IMG/VR virus record: IMGVR_UViG_3300040751_002743
Location: 1 to 20,961 of that record
DNA: 20,961 nt
Origin: a virus
Strand: one strand, 5' to 3'
The notes below the pieces were generated by a model. That model saw only the letters and a list, made by a program, of their open reading frames with translations, had not been told where the DNA came from and made no database searches. Positions 7,322-12,630 of the stretch are shown in pieces; within the stretch, counting starts at the first letter, position 1; every line of letters starts with the position of its first letter. The position numbers and the translations under genes were made by a program.

Positions 7322-7333
7322 CTTTTCGTTTCC

Positions 7334-7374
7334 TTGGTTGGTTGGTTGGTTGGTTGTACAGATAACCGAACAAT
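7334..7374 (-). repeat. Junction module: ATTGTTCGGTTATC plus (CCAA) x 5.75
   Basis: Directly after the stop at 7375 the minus strand reads ATTGTTCGGTTATC, then TGTA, then a 23-nt perfect CCAA tract (7334-7356) ending 12 nt before the ATG at 7321. The tract has the same length as the one at 7655-7677. Confidence 0.8.
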
Positions 7375-7638
7375 TCAGTCAACATAGATTCCGAGGTCGT
7401 TCGCGAGAACGAACACCCTTTGCAGAGCCCTGCGAATATCGGACGCCCCATCAGCAAGCATCTCGAAGTCGTCGGCCGCATCATCATCACCTGCGACAGC
7501 ATCATCGAATATGTCTTGGGCCGCCGCCGCTGAGTTCTCAAGTTGCTCTACGAGCGACGGCAGGTTCGCAGCCATCTCACTGATGCACTCAAGGCTGAAC
7601 TCGAGGTCGCTCAGTTTTTTCTGGATAGTTTCGCTCAT
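7375..7638 (-). CDS. Small acidic helical protein, unknown
   Basis: An 87-residue very acidic protein, with an Asp-rich centre (IFDDAVAGDDDAADDFEML) flanked by helices (LSDLEFSLECISEMAANLPS; IRRALQRVFVLANDLG). Such small acidic phage proteins are sometimes DNA mimics or host inhibitors, but nothing specific shows that here. GAGGAG lies 8 nt before the ATG at 7638, itself just after a 23-nt CCAA tract. No family recognised. Confidence 0.65.
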   Translation of the reverse strand: MSETIQKKLSDLEFSLECISEMAANLPSLVEQLENSAAAAQDIFDDAVAGDDDAADDFEMLADGASDIRRALQRVFVLANDLGIYVD

Positions 7639-7654
7639 CTTTTCATCTCCTCAG

Positions 7655-7677
7655 TTGGTTGGTTGGTTGGTTGGTTG
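7655..7677 (-). repeat. Start-associated (CCAA) x 5.75 tract
   Basis: A 23-nt perfect CCAA tract on the minus strand followed by CTGAGGAG and the ATG at 7638. No TTGTTCGG motif precedes it; instead there is a GC-rich stretch (CCGCCCGGCGG) after the upstream stop. Confidence 0.8.
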
Positions 7678-7696
7678 CCGCCGGGCGGGTGGTGGC

Positions 7697-7882
7697 TCAG
7701 GCCGAAACATTGGCTTTCCACCACTGCCGTGCGCCTTCAATCGTTCCCGTATAAAAACACTCGGGCCAGCCGCACGATTCTCCGGCAGGGAAATCGATCC
7801 ACACTTGAACTGCCCCAGACTTGCGGCGAACCACTCGGTAGAAACGATTGTTGATTTTGGCCGAGTAGATTGTTTGATTCAT
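7697..7882 (-). CDS. Small basic/aromatic protein, first gene after promoter P1
   Basis: A 61-residue protein with a beta-rich look (TIYSAKINNRFYRVVRRKSG, then AVQVWIDFPAG) and a C-terminal GARQWWKANVSA. I place the start at ATG 7882 because GGAG lies 8 nt upstream; the in-frame ATG at 7918 would lie inside the leader hairpin of promoter P1. It is the first gene of the transcription unit that runs left through the small genes. Function unknown. Confidence 0.65.
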   Translation of the reverse strand: MNQTIYSAKINNRFYRVVRRKSGAVQVWIDFPAGESCGWPECFYTGTIEGARQWWKANVSA

Positions 7883-7912
7883 TTTCTTTTCTCCAGTTAG
7901 CGGTTTCGGTCT

Positions 7913-7928
7913 CGGCATCCTCTTGCCG
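7913..7928 (-). promoter_or_regulatory. 5' leader hairpin of P1 transcript
   Basis: Minus strand CGGCAAGAGGATGCCG forms a 6-bp stem with one mismatch. It starts 8 nt after the -10 box, so it would be nearly at the 5' end of the mRNA. The same hairpin, at the same distance, follows promoter P3 (11744-11759). Confidence 0.55.
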
Positions 7929-7936
7929 TATGCTTC

Positions 7937-7969
7937 ATTGTAGCCTATCGGCTCAGAGAATCAATAGGG
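7937..7969 (-). promoter_or_regulatory. Promoter P1 with operator-like inverted repeat
   Basis: Minus strand -35 TTGATT (7959-7964), 16-nt spacer, -10 TACAAT (7937-7942), a good sigma70-type match. CCCTAT (7964-7969) and ATAGGC (7943-7948) form an inverted repeat whose half-sites start 21 bp apart. The A9 tract at 7976-7985 upstream could act as an UP element. It drives the gene at 7882 and probably those beyond. Confidence 0.75.
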
Positions 7970-7970
7970 T

Positions 7971-8429
7971 TTAGAATAATTTTTTTTTGCCTGTTTTCCC
8001 CTCGAAAACAGCGTTCACGATGTCCCGGCCCACACTCATCGCCTCCTCGACGCTAGGCTCTGGCCGCTTCTCGAGAACCCTCCTGCCGACCGGAGCCGCA
8101 GGGCATCGCCGCACGGCTTTCGCAGCAGCCTTCTCGCGGAGCCTCGACCCCACCGTGTACGGCCTCGTAACGAGCGACCCCGGCATGATGCTGGGCCTGT
8201 CCTCAGTCAGGCATAGAATCACCTGCGTGCCTTCTCTCGTCGAGTACGCCTCTAGCCACTCACGGCCATCGTCCTCGCAGTGTCGCAGGAACACGAACGG
8301 CCCCTTCGCAGCCATCGAGATATGGTCGCCTCGTTGTGTGATGTAGTACGGGCCACCGCTTGCGCGGAACACATCGCCACGATTCAAGGTCTTTCGTTCG
8401 CTTACTCGATAGGTTTCTGTTGCGTTCAT
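7971..8429 (-). CDS. Hypothetical protein, beta-rich N-terminus, basic C-terminus
   Basis: A 152-residue protein. The N-terminal half looks like a small beta barrel (LNRGDVFRASGGPYYITQRG, GPFVFLRHCEDDGREWLEAY, GTQVILCLTEDRPSI). The C-terminal half is basic and Arg/Lys-rich (REKAAAKAVRRCPAAPVGRR), ending in GKTGKKKLF encoded by a run of nine A. ATG 8429 is preferred over ATG 8435 because AAAGG is 8 nt from the former and only 2 nt from the latter. SH3-like or nucleic-acid binding is possible but unproven. Its stop abuts promoter P1. Confidence 0.65.
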   Translation of the reverse strand: MNATETYRVSERKTLNRGDVFRASGGPYYITQRGDHISMAAKGPFVFLRHCEDDGREWLEAYSTREGTQVILCLTEDRPSIMPGSLVTRPYTVGSRLREKAAAKAVRRCPAAPVGRRVLEKRPEPSVEEAMSVGRDIVNAVFEGKTGKKKLF

Positions 8430-8447
8430 CGTCATCGCCTTTCGTTC

Positions 8448-8660
8448 TCAGTTGGTTGGTTGGAAGTCTTTCATGAAGTCAGCCATCGTGTCGTCATAGT
8501 CACCAAGATGCGTCCACACGATCTCGCACGCACCTCCCTTCGCTCGCTTGCAGAGTCTCTCTGCCTCTTCTCCATCAACGGCTCGGCATGAATAGAACCG
8601 CAATCGGTAGTCATTCGCCGGGACGTAGAGCACGCCCCACGGGTCGCGATAGTCACTCAT
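8448..8660 (-). CDS. Small protein, unknown
   Basis: A 70-residue protein: YRDPWGVLYVPANDYRLRFY, a central helix DGEEAERLCKRAKGGACEI, and an acidic end (YDDTMADFMKDFQPTN). The start at ATG 8660 has GAGGAGG 9 nt upstream and overlaps the end of the DUF3846-like gene by 8 bp; a GTG at 8669 is also in frame. Its last codons (QPTN) are encoded by the CCAA tract that precedes the next gene, so the repeat is partly coding here. No family recognised. Confidence 0.65.
   Translation of the reverse strand: MSDYRDPWGVLYVPANDYRLRFYSCRAVDGEEAERLCKRAKGGACEIVWTHLGDYDDTMADFMKDFQPTN
8452..8463 (-). repeat. (CCAA)3 tract overlapping a stop and a leader
   Basis: Minus strand CCAACCAACCAACTGAGAAC: the three CCAA units encode the last residues of the 70-residue gene and its stop TGA, and lead into the AAAGG of the next gene. 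Confidence 0.7.
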
Positions 8661-9084
8661 CGTTCGCACCCTCCTCAGTCACGGGGACTTCCGGCAATTC
8701 GAACGAGTAGACCGCAACGCTCGGCCAGTCCGAGCCCTTCAGACGCTCCCGAAGCCACGCAGCCTCAGCCCCCATGAACCGAACGTGCTGTCGATAGAAC
8801 TCAGCATCGTTCACCGCAGGAGCAGCATCGCCGTCCTCCGTCTCGTTCAAGACCAACCCACTGCCGAGCAGTGGACTCGGATACCACGGCGTCGTGAATA
8901 GCACGCTGTTGCGGCTCGCAGTCAACAACCCCTCGTCGTCAATGAACAGGGAGTCGCCTCCCGGCAACCCTCTGACGCAGGTGAACAACCTGCACCCGAG
9001 CATCGGCGCAATCGTCTTCCAGTCTCCGTCATATTCGACGTCTCGAATCTCACGCTTCTCAGCGTCAATGAATACTGCTTTCAT
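8653..9084 (-). CDS. DUF3846-like phage protein
   Basis: A 143-residue protein. The N-terminus MKAVFIDAEKREIRDVEYDG, followed by IAPMLGCRLFTCV, LPGGDSLFIDDEGLL and LLGSGLVLNETEDGD, matches my memory of DUF3846, a small family common in phages and plasmids whose function is unknown to me. The C-terminal part (residues 95-143) carries an extra helix and the segment DWPSVAVYSFELPEVPV. AAAGG lies 8 nt upstream of ATG 9084 after a CCAA tract. The end overlaps the next gene by 8 bp. Confidence 0.75.
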   Translation of the reverse strand: MKAVFIDAEKREIRDVEYDGDWKTIAPMLGCRLFTCVRGLPGGDSLFIDDEGLLTASRNSVLFTTPWYPSPLLGSGLVLNETEDGDAAPAVNDAEFYRQHVRFMGAEAAWLRERLKGSDWPSVAVYSFELPEVPVTEEGANDE

Positions 9085-9099
9085 CGTTCGTACCTTTCG

Positions 9100-9113
9100 T
9101 TGGTTGGTTGGTT
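9100..9113 (-). repeat. Start-associated (CCAA)3.5 tract
   Basis: Minus strand AACCAACCAACCAA lies between the stop at 9120 and the AAAGG of the DUF3846-like gene, preceded by ACTGAG. Confidence 0.75.
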
Positions 9114-9119
9114 CTCAGT

Positions 9120-9443
9120 TCAGTTGTTTGGGGCCGCCTCGATCATTCGCATCGTTTCGTGGTAGACGTTCGCAAACACGAAGCCCTCGTGGGCGAAGTT
9201 TGCATTGACAAGGCAGAGCCACTTGTCGCTGCTGAGTTCGCCGCTCGATGTTGCACCCCCAACTGACCTCGCCACTCGTTGAGTCAGTTGGTCTTGCACG
9301 TCATTGATGATTCGCAGGATTCTCGGCGAGTGCTGAACGCACTCGTCCATCGTCCACCCGAGAGACTTCAGGCGGACTAACGCTGACGCAATAAAGTGAT
9401 CGAGCCCCTTGTCCACATCGAAGTCGTAGCCGTTCATGTCCAT
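9120..9443 (-). CDS. Hypothetical protein
   Basis: A 107-residue protein: acidic N-terminus (MDMNGYDFDVDKGLDHFIAS), a central helical region (LVRLKSLGWTMDECV; ILRIINDVQDQLTQRVARS), and GFVFANVYHETMRMIEAAPN at the end. AGGA lies 9 nt before ATG 9443; the longer in-frame ATG at 9482 would start within the junction motif. No family recognised. Confidence 0.65.
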   Translation of the reverse strand: MDMNGYDFDVDKGLDHFIASALVRLKSLGWTMDECVQHSPRILRIINDVQDQLTQRVARSVGGATSSGELSSDKWLCLVNANFAHEGFVFANVYHETMRMIEAAPNN

Positions 9444-9465
9444 GTCGTCGGATCCTTTCTTAAAG

Positions 9466-9487
9466 GTTGGGTAAGTAAACAATTCAT
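9466..9487 (-). repeat. Degenerate junction module
   Basis: Minus strand TGAATTGTTTACTTACCCAA, then CC: a weakened form of TTGTTCGGGTACCC with one CCAACC unit. It begins 7 nt after the stop of the DUF7192-like gene at 9495, and precedes the gene at 9443. Confidence 0.45.
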
Positions 9488-9494
9488 CGACAGG

Positions 9495-10328
9495 TCAAAC
9501 GTATGACCCGTCGAGTTCGATTCCGCAGAGACGGCAGATCGAGATGACCTGCTGCACCATCTCGGCGTGTGTTGGCGTGTGACCCTGCTTGAGTTCAGGC
9601 AGGACAATCGCACCAGCGTTGTCGCCACCACTCGGGATGGGGCCGGGGTAGCAGGCACACGGGTTCGCCCCGAACGACTGCATCCATTTAAAGCCGACCG
9701 TTCGGAAAAACACGGGGTGGCAGAGGACAGCGGCGAGTCGATCGGCGTCAACCGGCTGCCCAGCATCCTTTACGGTGAACTGGAGGTCGAGCGTTTTCTT
9801 CTTCGGGTAGTTGTCGATGCCGAGCCCGACATCGACCTGCACCCGATGCCCCATGGCCTCGAGAATATCAACAGCGGCCAACGTCGCGGCTCCTCGGGCG
9901 AACATAGCCTCGTGCGACACCGAACCACTGACACAAAGATTCATGACGATGCGAATGATCTTCGTGCCGCCGTCTTCGCCATCGTACTGAAACGAGCCGC
10001 AGCACTCAGGCTCGCCAGTCGCGATCCGTCCAGCATCAGCCCAGTCGCCCTCGACGTCGTACCAGACCTGCGCGGCCTTCTCATTCAGTATCTTCTGGAC
10101 CGCCTCGCTGAGTTCTGCCCGAACGTTGCTGACTCGGACAGCACCCTCACGCCATCCGGTTGTCAGCATCTCGCGAGCCTTGTGGATTGTCCCGCCGTAG
10201 AACTTCTCACCACTGTCGTGTGTGTCGCTGCTGCACTCGCACGACTTGTGACGCTCATCGATGTCAGTCATCATCTCGGTCACACTGCTCCAGCGGTGTT
10301 CTGTGTGGTTGCTCTTGCCGTATTTCAT
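9495..10328 (-). CDS. DUF7192-like protein, partner of the MoxR-type ATPase
   Basis: A 277-residue protein. Seen: ARGAATLAAVDILEAMGHRV (about 143-162), which resembles the helix-strand pattern of VWA-like partners of MoxR ATPases, a Cys-rich tract GEPECCGSFQYDGEDGG (about 104-120), and a C-terminal segment with HTPTHAEMVQQVISICRLCG. From memory, phages often encode a DUF7192 protein beside a CobS/MoxR-like ATPase; the adjacency here fits that, but the family call is not verified. No complete MIDAS motif (DxSxS) was found. GAGGAG lies 8 nt before ATG 10328. It is the first gene after promoter P2. Confidence 0.65.
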   Translation of the reverse strand: MKYGKSNHTEHRWSSVTEMMTDIDERHKSCECSSDTHDSGEKFYGGTIHKAREMLTTGWREGAVRVSNVRAELSEAVQKILNEKAAQVWYDVEGDWADAGRIATGEPECCGSFQYDGEDGGTKIIRIVMNLCVSGSVSHEAMFARGAATLAAVDILEAMGHRVQVDVGLGIDNYPKKKTLDLQFTVKDAGQPVDADRLAAVLCHPVFFRTVGFKWMQSFGANPCACYPGPIPSGGDNAGAIVLPELKQGHTPTHAEMVQQVISICRLCGIELDGSYV

Positions 10329-10344
10329 TTCGATCGCTCCTCAG

Positions 10345-10355
10345 TTGGTTGGTTG
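10345..10355 (-). repeat. Start-associated (CCAA)2.75 tract
   Basis: Minus strand CAACCAACCAA followed by CTGAGGAG, the same context as at 7655. It lies between the P2 -10 box and the ATG at 10328, so it is the leader of the P2 mRNA. Confidence 0.75.
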
Positions 10356-10362
10356 TTTCTGA

Positions 10363-10395
10363 ATTGTAGGCTATAGGGGCGGAGAGTCAATAGGG
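10363..10395 (-). promoter_or_regulatory. Promoter P2 with operator-like inverted repeat
   Basis: Minus strand -35 TTGACT (10385-10390), 16-nt spacer, -10 TACAAT (10363-10368). CCCTAT (10390-10395) and ATAGCC (10369-10374) repeat the half-sites seen in P1, again 21 bp apart. Drives the DUF7192-like gene and probably the genes down to 7971. Confidence 0.78.
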
Positions 10396-10419
10396 GCTCC
10401 CCGCCCCCTCGTGTTTTTT

Positions 10420-10435
10420 TCGGATACCCGAACAA
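10420..10435 (-). repeat. Post-stop motif with hairpin potential
   Basis: Minus strand TTGTTCGGGTATCCGA starts 1 nt after the stop of the MoxR-like gene. With the following A it gives the inverted repeat TTCGG-GTAT-CCGAA, then a run of A. Identical over 16 nt to the copy inside the helicase gene (565-580). Confidence 0.65.
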
Positions 10436-10436
10436 C

Positions 10437-11711
10437 TCAGCAGATCGAGTCGAGGTTGGCGTGCTGGCAGACCTTCGAGACGGTGTCGGAGTCGAGTCCC
10501 TTCCAGATGCCCCACTGCATGACCGTGTCCATCGGGAACCCAGCCCGCAGCATGGTGACGCCAGCCTTCGTCGCACGAGGGCTGACGATATGCCGAACCT
10601 TCAGTTCGTCGATCGACCGCCTGATGGCAACGATCTTGCGAGCCAGTAGTTCGCATCGACCCTCGGCGTTCTCTGTCGGCAGGAACTCAATGGGCTCGGG
10701 GCGTGGCATATCGGAGAAGCACGACGCAGGGAGGCCTGTCATCGCGGCCTCGATCGCAGGGTCGTAGCCGAAGGGCATCAGAACGAACCTATCGAGCGTA
10801 GCCTTGTCCAACTGATTCCTTCCAACATACTGCGAGTCAGCACCAAGCCCGACCGTGTTCGCACCGGCCAGCAGAATGAAGTCGTCGTGCTTCGCCACCA
10901 TCCCATCAGGGTACGAGCAGTGGCCGTTCGCCATCAGGTTGTTCAACACGACCATGACGTTCGGGTTGCCGGCGTCCACCTCGTCGAGCAGGAACACACC
11001 ACCATGCTCGTAGGCACGACGCAGATCAGTCTCGACGTACTCGCCTGTCGAAACGTTGCGATACCCGACGAGGTCGGACTTGGACGTCATGGCACAGACC
11101 GACGTAGAGTAGAACGGCAGGTCGAGTGCCTCAGCGACAGCAGATGCGACCGACGTCTTACCTGAGCCAGCAGGGCCGACGAGCCAAGTGTTCAAGCGAT
11201 TCGCAACCAGACGGAGCAGGGCATCGAACATCGCGTGCTGCACTCCGACGTCCTTCGTCTCTCCCACTGGCGAGACAACCTCAACTCGTCGCGGCATGGT
11301 CATCGAGGTGAGTCGCTCGTCGATGATCTTCACCACATCGTCGCGGTCGATCTTGCTCGCAACGTATGGGCCGATCGCCGCACCGAGCATCTCAGCCAGA
11401 CTGCCGGTCGCTTCTGCTGGTGTTGCTTTGGCGGCTTCCGTGGTTACTTCATCGGTAGTCCGTTGCTCCGAAGTCTCTGTTGCCTCGGCCCTTTGCTGAC
11501 GATACGCCTTGCGTGCGAAAGCCATCTTTCTTGCAGACCACTCGAAGTGTCGGGCGTATCGTTCCGAGTACACGGTGAAAACTTTTTTACGCTTGCGACC
11601 ACTCCCACTAACCCATGCAGAACTTTTGATCTCGACAACTCCGTATCGCGTGTCGAACTTGTCGCCGGTCATCATTTGGTGGCTCAGTTTGTGGTTGGCA
11701 TTGGCTTCCAT
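10437..11711 (-). CDS. MoxR/CobS-like AAA+ ATPase
   Basis: A 424-residue protein with a MoxR-type AAA+ core: Walker A GPAGSGKT (179-186), LVGYRNVSTGEYVETDLRRA (pore-loop region), Walker B VFLLDEVD (239-246), sensor 1 LLAGANT (280-286) and Arg-finger region DKATLDRF (302-309). MoxR proteins are chaperone-like ATPases that work with a partner protein; phage copies are often labelled CobS. The first 140 residues are a separate domain: a basic beta segment (FDTRYGVVEIKSS; GRKRKKVFTVYSERYARHFE) and a Glu/Thr/Ala linker. ATG 11711 is chosen over 11795, which would lie inside promoter P3; GAGGA is about 9 nt upstream. Confidence 0.9.
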   Translation of the reverse strand: MEANANHKLSHQMMTGDKFDTRYGVVEIKSSAWVSGSGRKRKKVFTVYSERYARHFEWSARKMAFARKAYRQQRAEATETSEQRTTDEVTTEAAKATPAEATGSLAEMLGAAIGPYVASKIDRDDVVKIIDERLTSMTMPRRVEVVSPVGETKDVGVQHAMFDALLRLVANRLNTWLVGPAGSGKTSVASAVAEALDLPFYSTSVCAMTSKSDLVGYRNVSTGEYVETDLRRAYEHGGVFLLDEVDAGNPNVMVVLNNLMANGHCSYPDGMVAKHDDFILLAGANTVGLGADSQYVGRNQLDKATLDRFVLMPFGYDPAIEAAMTGLPASCFSDMPRPEPIEFLPTENAEGRCELLARKIVAIRRSIDELKVRHIVSPRATKAGVTMLRAGFPMDTVMQWGIWKGLDSDTVSKVCQHANLDSIC

Positions 11712-11728
11712 TTTTCGTCGTCCTCTCT

Positions 11729-11736
11729 GGTTGGTT
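11729..11736 (-). repeat. Start-associated (CCAA)2 tract
   Basis: Minus strand AACCAACC, directly after CGAA and before AGAGAGGA and the ATG at 11711, within the leader of the P3 transcript. Confidence 0.6.
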
Positions 11737-11743
11737 TCGTTCT

Positions 11744-11759
11744 CGGCAATCGTTTGCCG
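11744..11759 (-). promoter_or_regulatory. 5' leader hairpin of P3 transcript
   Basis: Minus strand CGGCAAACGATTGCCG: a perfect 6-bp stem with a 4-nt loop, 8 nt after the -10 box, flanked by GCATA before and GAGAACGAAACC after. The P1 leader has the same arrangement. Confidence 0.6.
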
Positions 11760-11767
11760 TATGCCAT

Positions 11768-11800
11768 ATTTTACCCTATCGGCACGCCGGGTCAATAGGG
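11768..11800 (-). promoter_or_regulatory. Promoter P3 with operator-like inverted repeat
   Basis: Minus strand -35 TTGACC (11790-11795), 16-nt spacer, -10 TAAAAT (11768-11773). CCCTAT (11795-11800) and ATAGGG (11774-11779) form a perfect 6-bp inverted repeat with starts 21 bp apart, as in P1 and P2. An A/T block lies upstream (11806-11818). Drives the MoxR-like gene. Confidence 0.78.
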
Positions 11801-11823
11801 GCCAGAAAAAAATTTTTTGGCCC
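11799..11823. other. A/T-cored palindrome upstream of P3
   Basis: Plus strand GGGCCAGAAAAAAA is followed by TTTTTTGGCCC: GGGCC and GGCCC arms plus A6/T6 pairing, with a 2-nt bulge. It overlaps the distal P3 half-site. It may be an UP element, a cruciform, or a second bidirectional terminator after the HTH operon. Confidence 0.45.
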
Positions 11824-11835
11824 GTAAAACAGGGG

Positions 11836-11854
11836 AAAAGCCGCTATTTGCGGC
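11836..11854 (-). terminator. Intrinsic terminator after the HTH genes
   Basis: Minus strand GCCGC-AAATA-GCGGC followed by TTTT and then CCCC. The loop contains the TAG stop of the 77-residue HTH gene. It would end transcription of the HTH operon before promoter P3. Confidence 0.6.
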
Positions 11855-12077
11855 CTCGACCGCCAGCGATCCAGACGGGATTGCCGGGGGTTTCGTGAAT
11901 GACGCCTCGAATTTCTTCGACGTCGCGGGGGCTCAAGGCGACCAGTTTTCCTCGCACGTAGATACCGACGCCCTTCGCCCTTGCACCACGGCTGACAGAG
12001 GACTTGCTGCAACCTAGTCGCTCTGCTGCGTCGCCAGTCCCGAGGTATTCAGTTTGCCGTTGCTTCGAAGTCGACAT
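11844..12077 (-). CDS. Small HTH DNA-binding protein (AlpA/excisionase-like)
   Basis: A 77-residue protein: YLGTGDAAERLGCSKSSVSR (10-29) is a helix-turn-helix of the AlpA/MerR-like excisionase type, then GVGIYVRGKLVALSPRDVEE, which corresponds to the wing and following helix. The tail GGRGRK is basic. Such proteins act as excisionases or small repressors in phages. ATG 12077 has GGAAGG 7 nt upstream; the first 29 bp overlap the end of the preceding HTH gene, so they are probably co-expressed. Exact role unknown. Confidence 0.75.
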   Translation of the reverse strand: MSTSKQRQTEYLGTGDAAERLGCSKSSVSRGARAKGVGIYVRGKLVALSPRDVEEIRGVIHETPGNPVWIAGGRGRK

Positions 12078-12270
12078 TTCGTGGCCTTCCAGTTCCGGGG
12101 CGACGCCCCTTGCGTATGTAGTCTCTCACTGACCGGCTCTCGATGAGCCAACGATAGGCAGTAGGGTGATGACGCGCAACCAACCTACCGTTGCGAATCA
12201 ACTCGCGAACCCGTCGCGGCTGAACGCCAAGCATCTCAGCCGCTTCCCGCACCTCAATCTCTCTCGCCAT
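12049..12270 (-). CDS. HTH_17/excisionase-like protein with AT-hook-like tail
   Basis: A 73-residue protein: EIEVREAAEMLGVQPRRVRE (4-23) then LIRNGRLVARHHPTAYRWLI is a winged HTH of the excisionase (HTH_17) type, where the helix pair recognises DNA and the following hairpin contacts the minor groove. The C-terminus RKGRRPGTGRPRN carries a GRP core as in AT-hooks. Candidate Xis or repressor. The SD before ATG 12270 is weak (TAGGTG). Expressed from the promoter at 12290-12340. Confidence 0.8.
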   Translation of the reverse strand: MAREIEVREAAEMLGVQPRRVRELIRNGRLVARHHPTAYRWLIESRSVRDYIRKGRRPGTGRPRNVDFEATAN

Positions 12271-12289
12271 AGTTCACACCTACTGACTC

Positions 12290-12340
12290 GCCGACTCAAT
12301 AACTCTTATTCAGTATTGCGACCAAGTCAAGCCGAGTCAA
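12290..12340 (-). promoter_or_regulatory. Promoter bracketed by direct repeats TTGASTCGGC
   Basis: Minus strand TTGACTCGGC (12331-12340) and TTGAGTCGGC (12290-12299) differ at one base and lie 41 bp apart, about four helix turns. Between them: TTGACT then AATACT at a 17-nt spacing, or a second TTGACT with TAAGAG at 16 nt. The repeats cover the -35 and the likely start region, as expected for a regulator site in front of the 73-residue HTH gene. Confidence 0.55.
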
Positions 12341-12341
12341 G

Positions 12342-12563
12342 TCATGCTGTCCGGCGGGGGCGTCCCGGCTTCGCGATTTTCCTCGCACGATATTCTTTGT
12401 CGTTACGTTCAACAGAATCGCGAGAAACGGCCCACGCTCTACCCGACAGCCTGAACGCTTCCAACTCGTTGCTGCGTATGAGTTTGAGTACACCGACGTC
12501 GCTAATCCCCAGCACCTCAGCAGCCTCCGGCACGCTCATCCATTCCGATTTCGCCTTGCTCAT
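12342..12563 (-). CDS. HTH_17/excisionase-like protein with AT-hook-like tail
   Basis: A 73-residue protein: EWMSVPEAAEVLGISDVGVL (7-26), KLIRSNELEAFRLSGRAWAV (27-46): the standard HTH_17 excisionase fold, with VSRDSVE following. The tail RKIAKPGRPRRTA again holds a GRP core like an AT-hook. ATG 12563 has GGAG 9 nt upstream; the longer frame to 12704 crosses an inverted repeat and a CCAA tract, so it is not used. It is the HTH gene nearest the integrase and is transcribed away from it. Confidence 0.8.
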   Translation of the reverse strand: MSKAKSEWMSVPEAAEVLGISDVGVLKLIRSNELEAFRLSGRAWAVSRDSVERNDKEYRARKIAKPGRPRRTA

Positions 12564-12597
12564 TGTTTGGGACTCCGTACTATTGAACACAGGGAAA

Positions 12598-12630
12598 CCG
12601 ACCGCCATGAGCAGAGCCCACGGCGGTCGG
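12598..12630. repeat. 12-bp inverted repeat
   Basis: Plus strand CCGACCGCCATG (12598-12609), 9-nt loop, CACGGCGGTCGG (12619-12630): 11 of 12 pairs, the odd one becoming a G-U pair in minus-strand RNA. On that strand TTTCCC follows. It could be an attenuator for the HTH gene, an operator, or part of an att region. Confidence 0.6.

Noticed and set aside
7976-7985. A9 run as a programmed frameshift site
   Set aside because: It encodes KKK three codons before the stop, and no useful extension in another frame is apparent; more likely an upstream element for promoter P1.
9495-10328. VWA-domain protein (CobT-like)
   Set aside because: No DxSxS MIDAS motif is visible, so only a DUF7192-like label is used.
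10887-11165. Plus-strand frame inside the MoxR-like gene
   Set aside because: Shadow of a gene with intact AAA+ motifs on the other strand.
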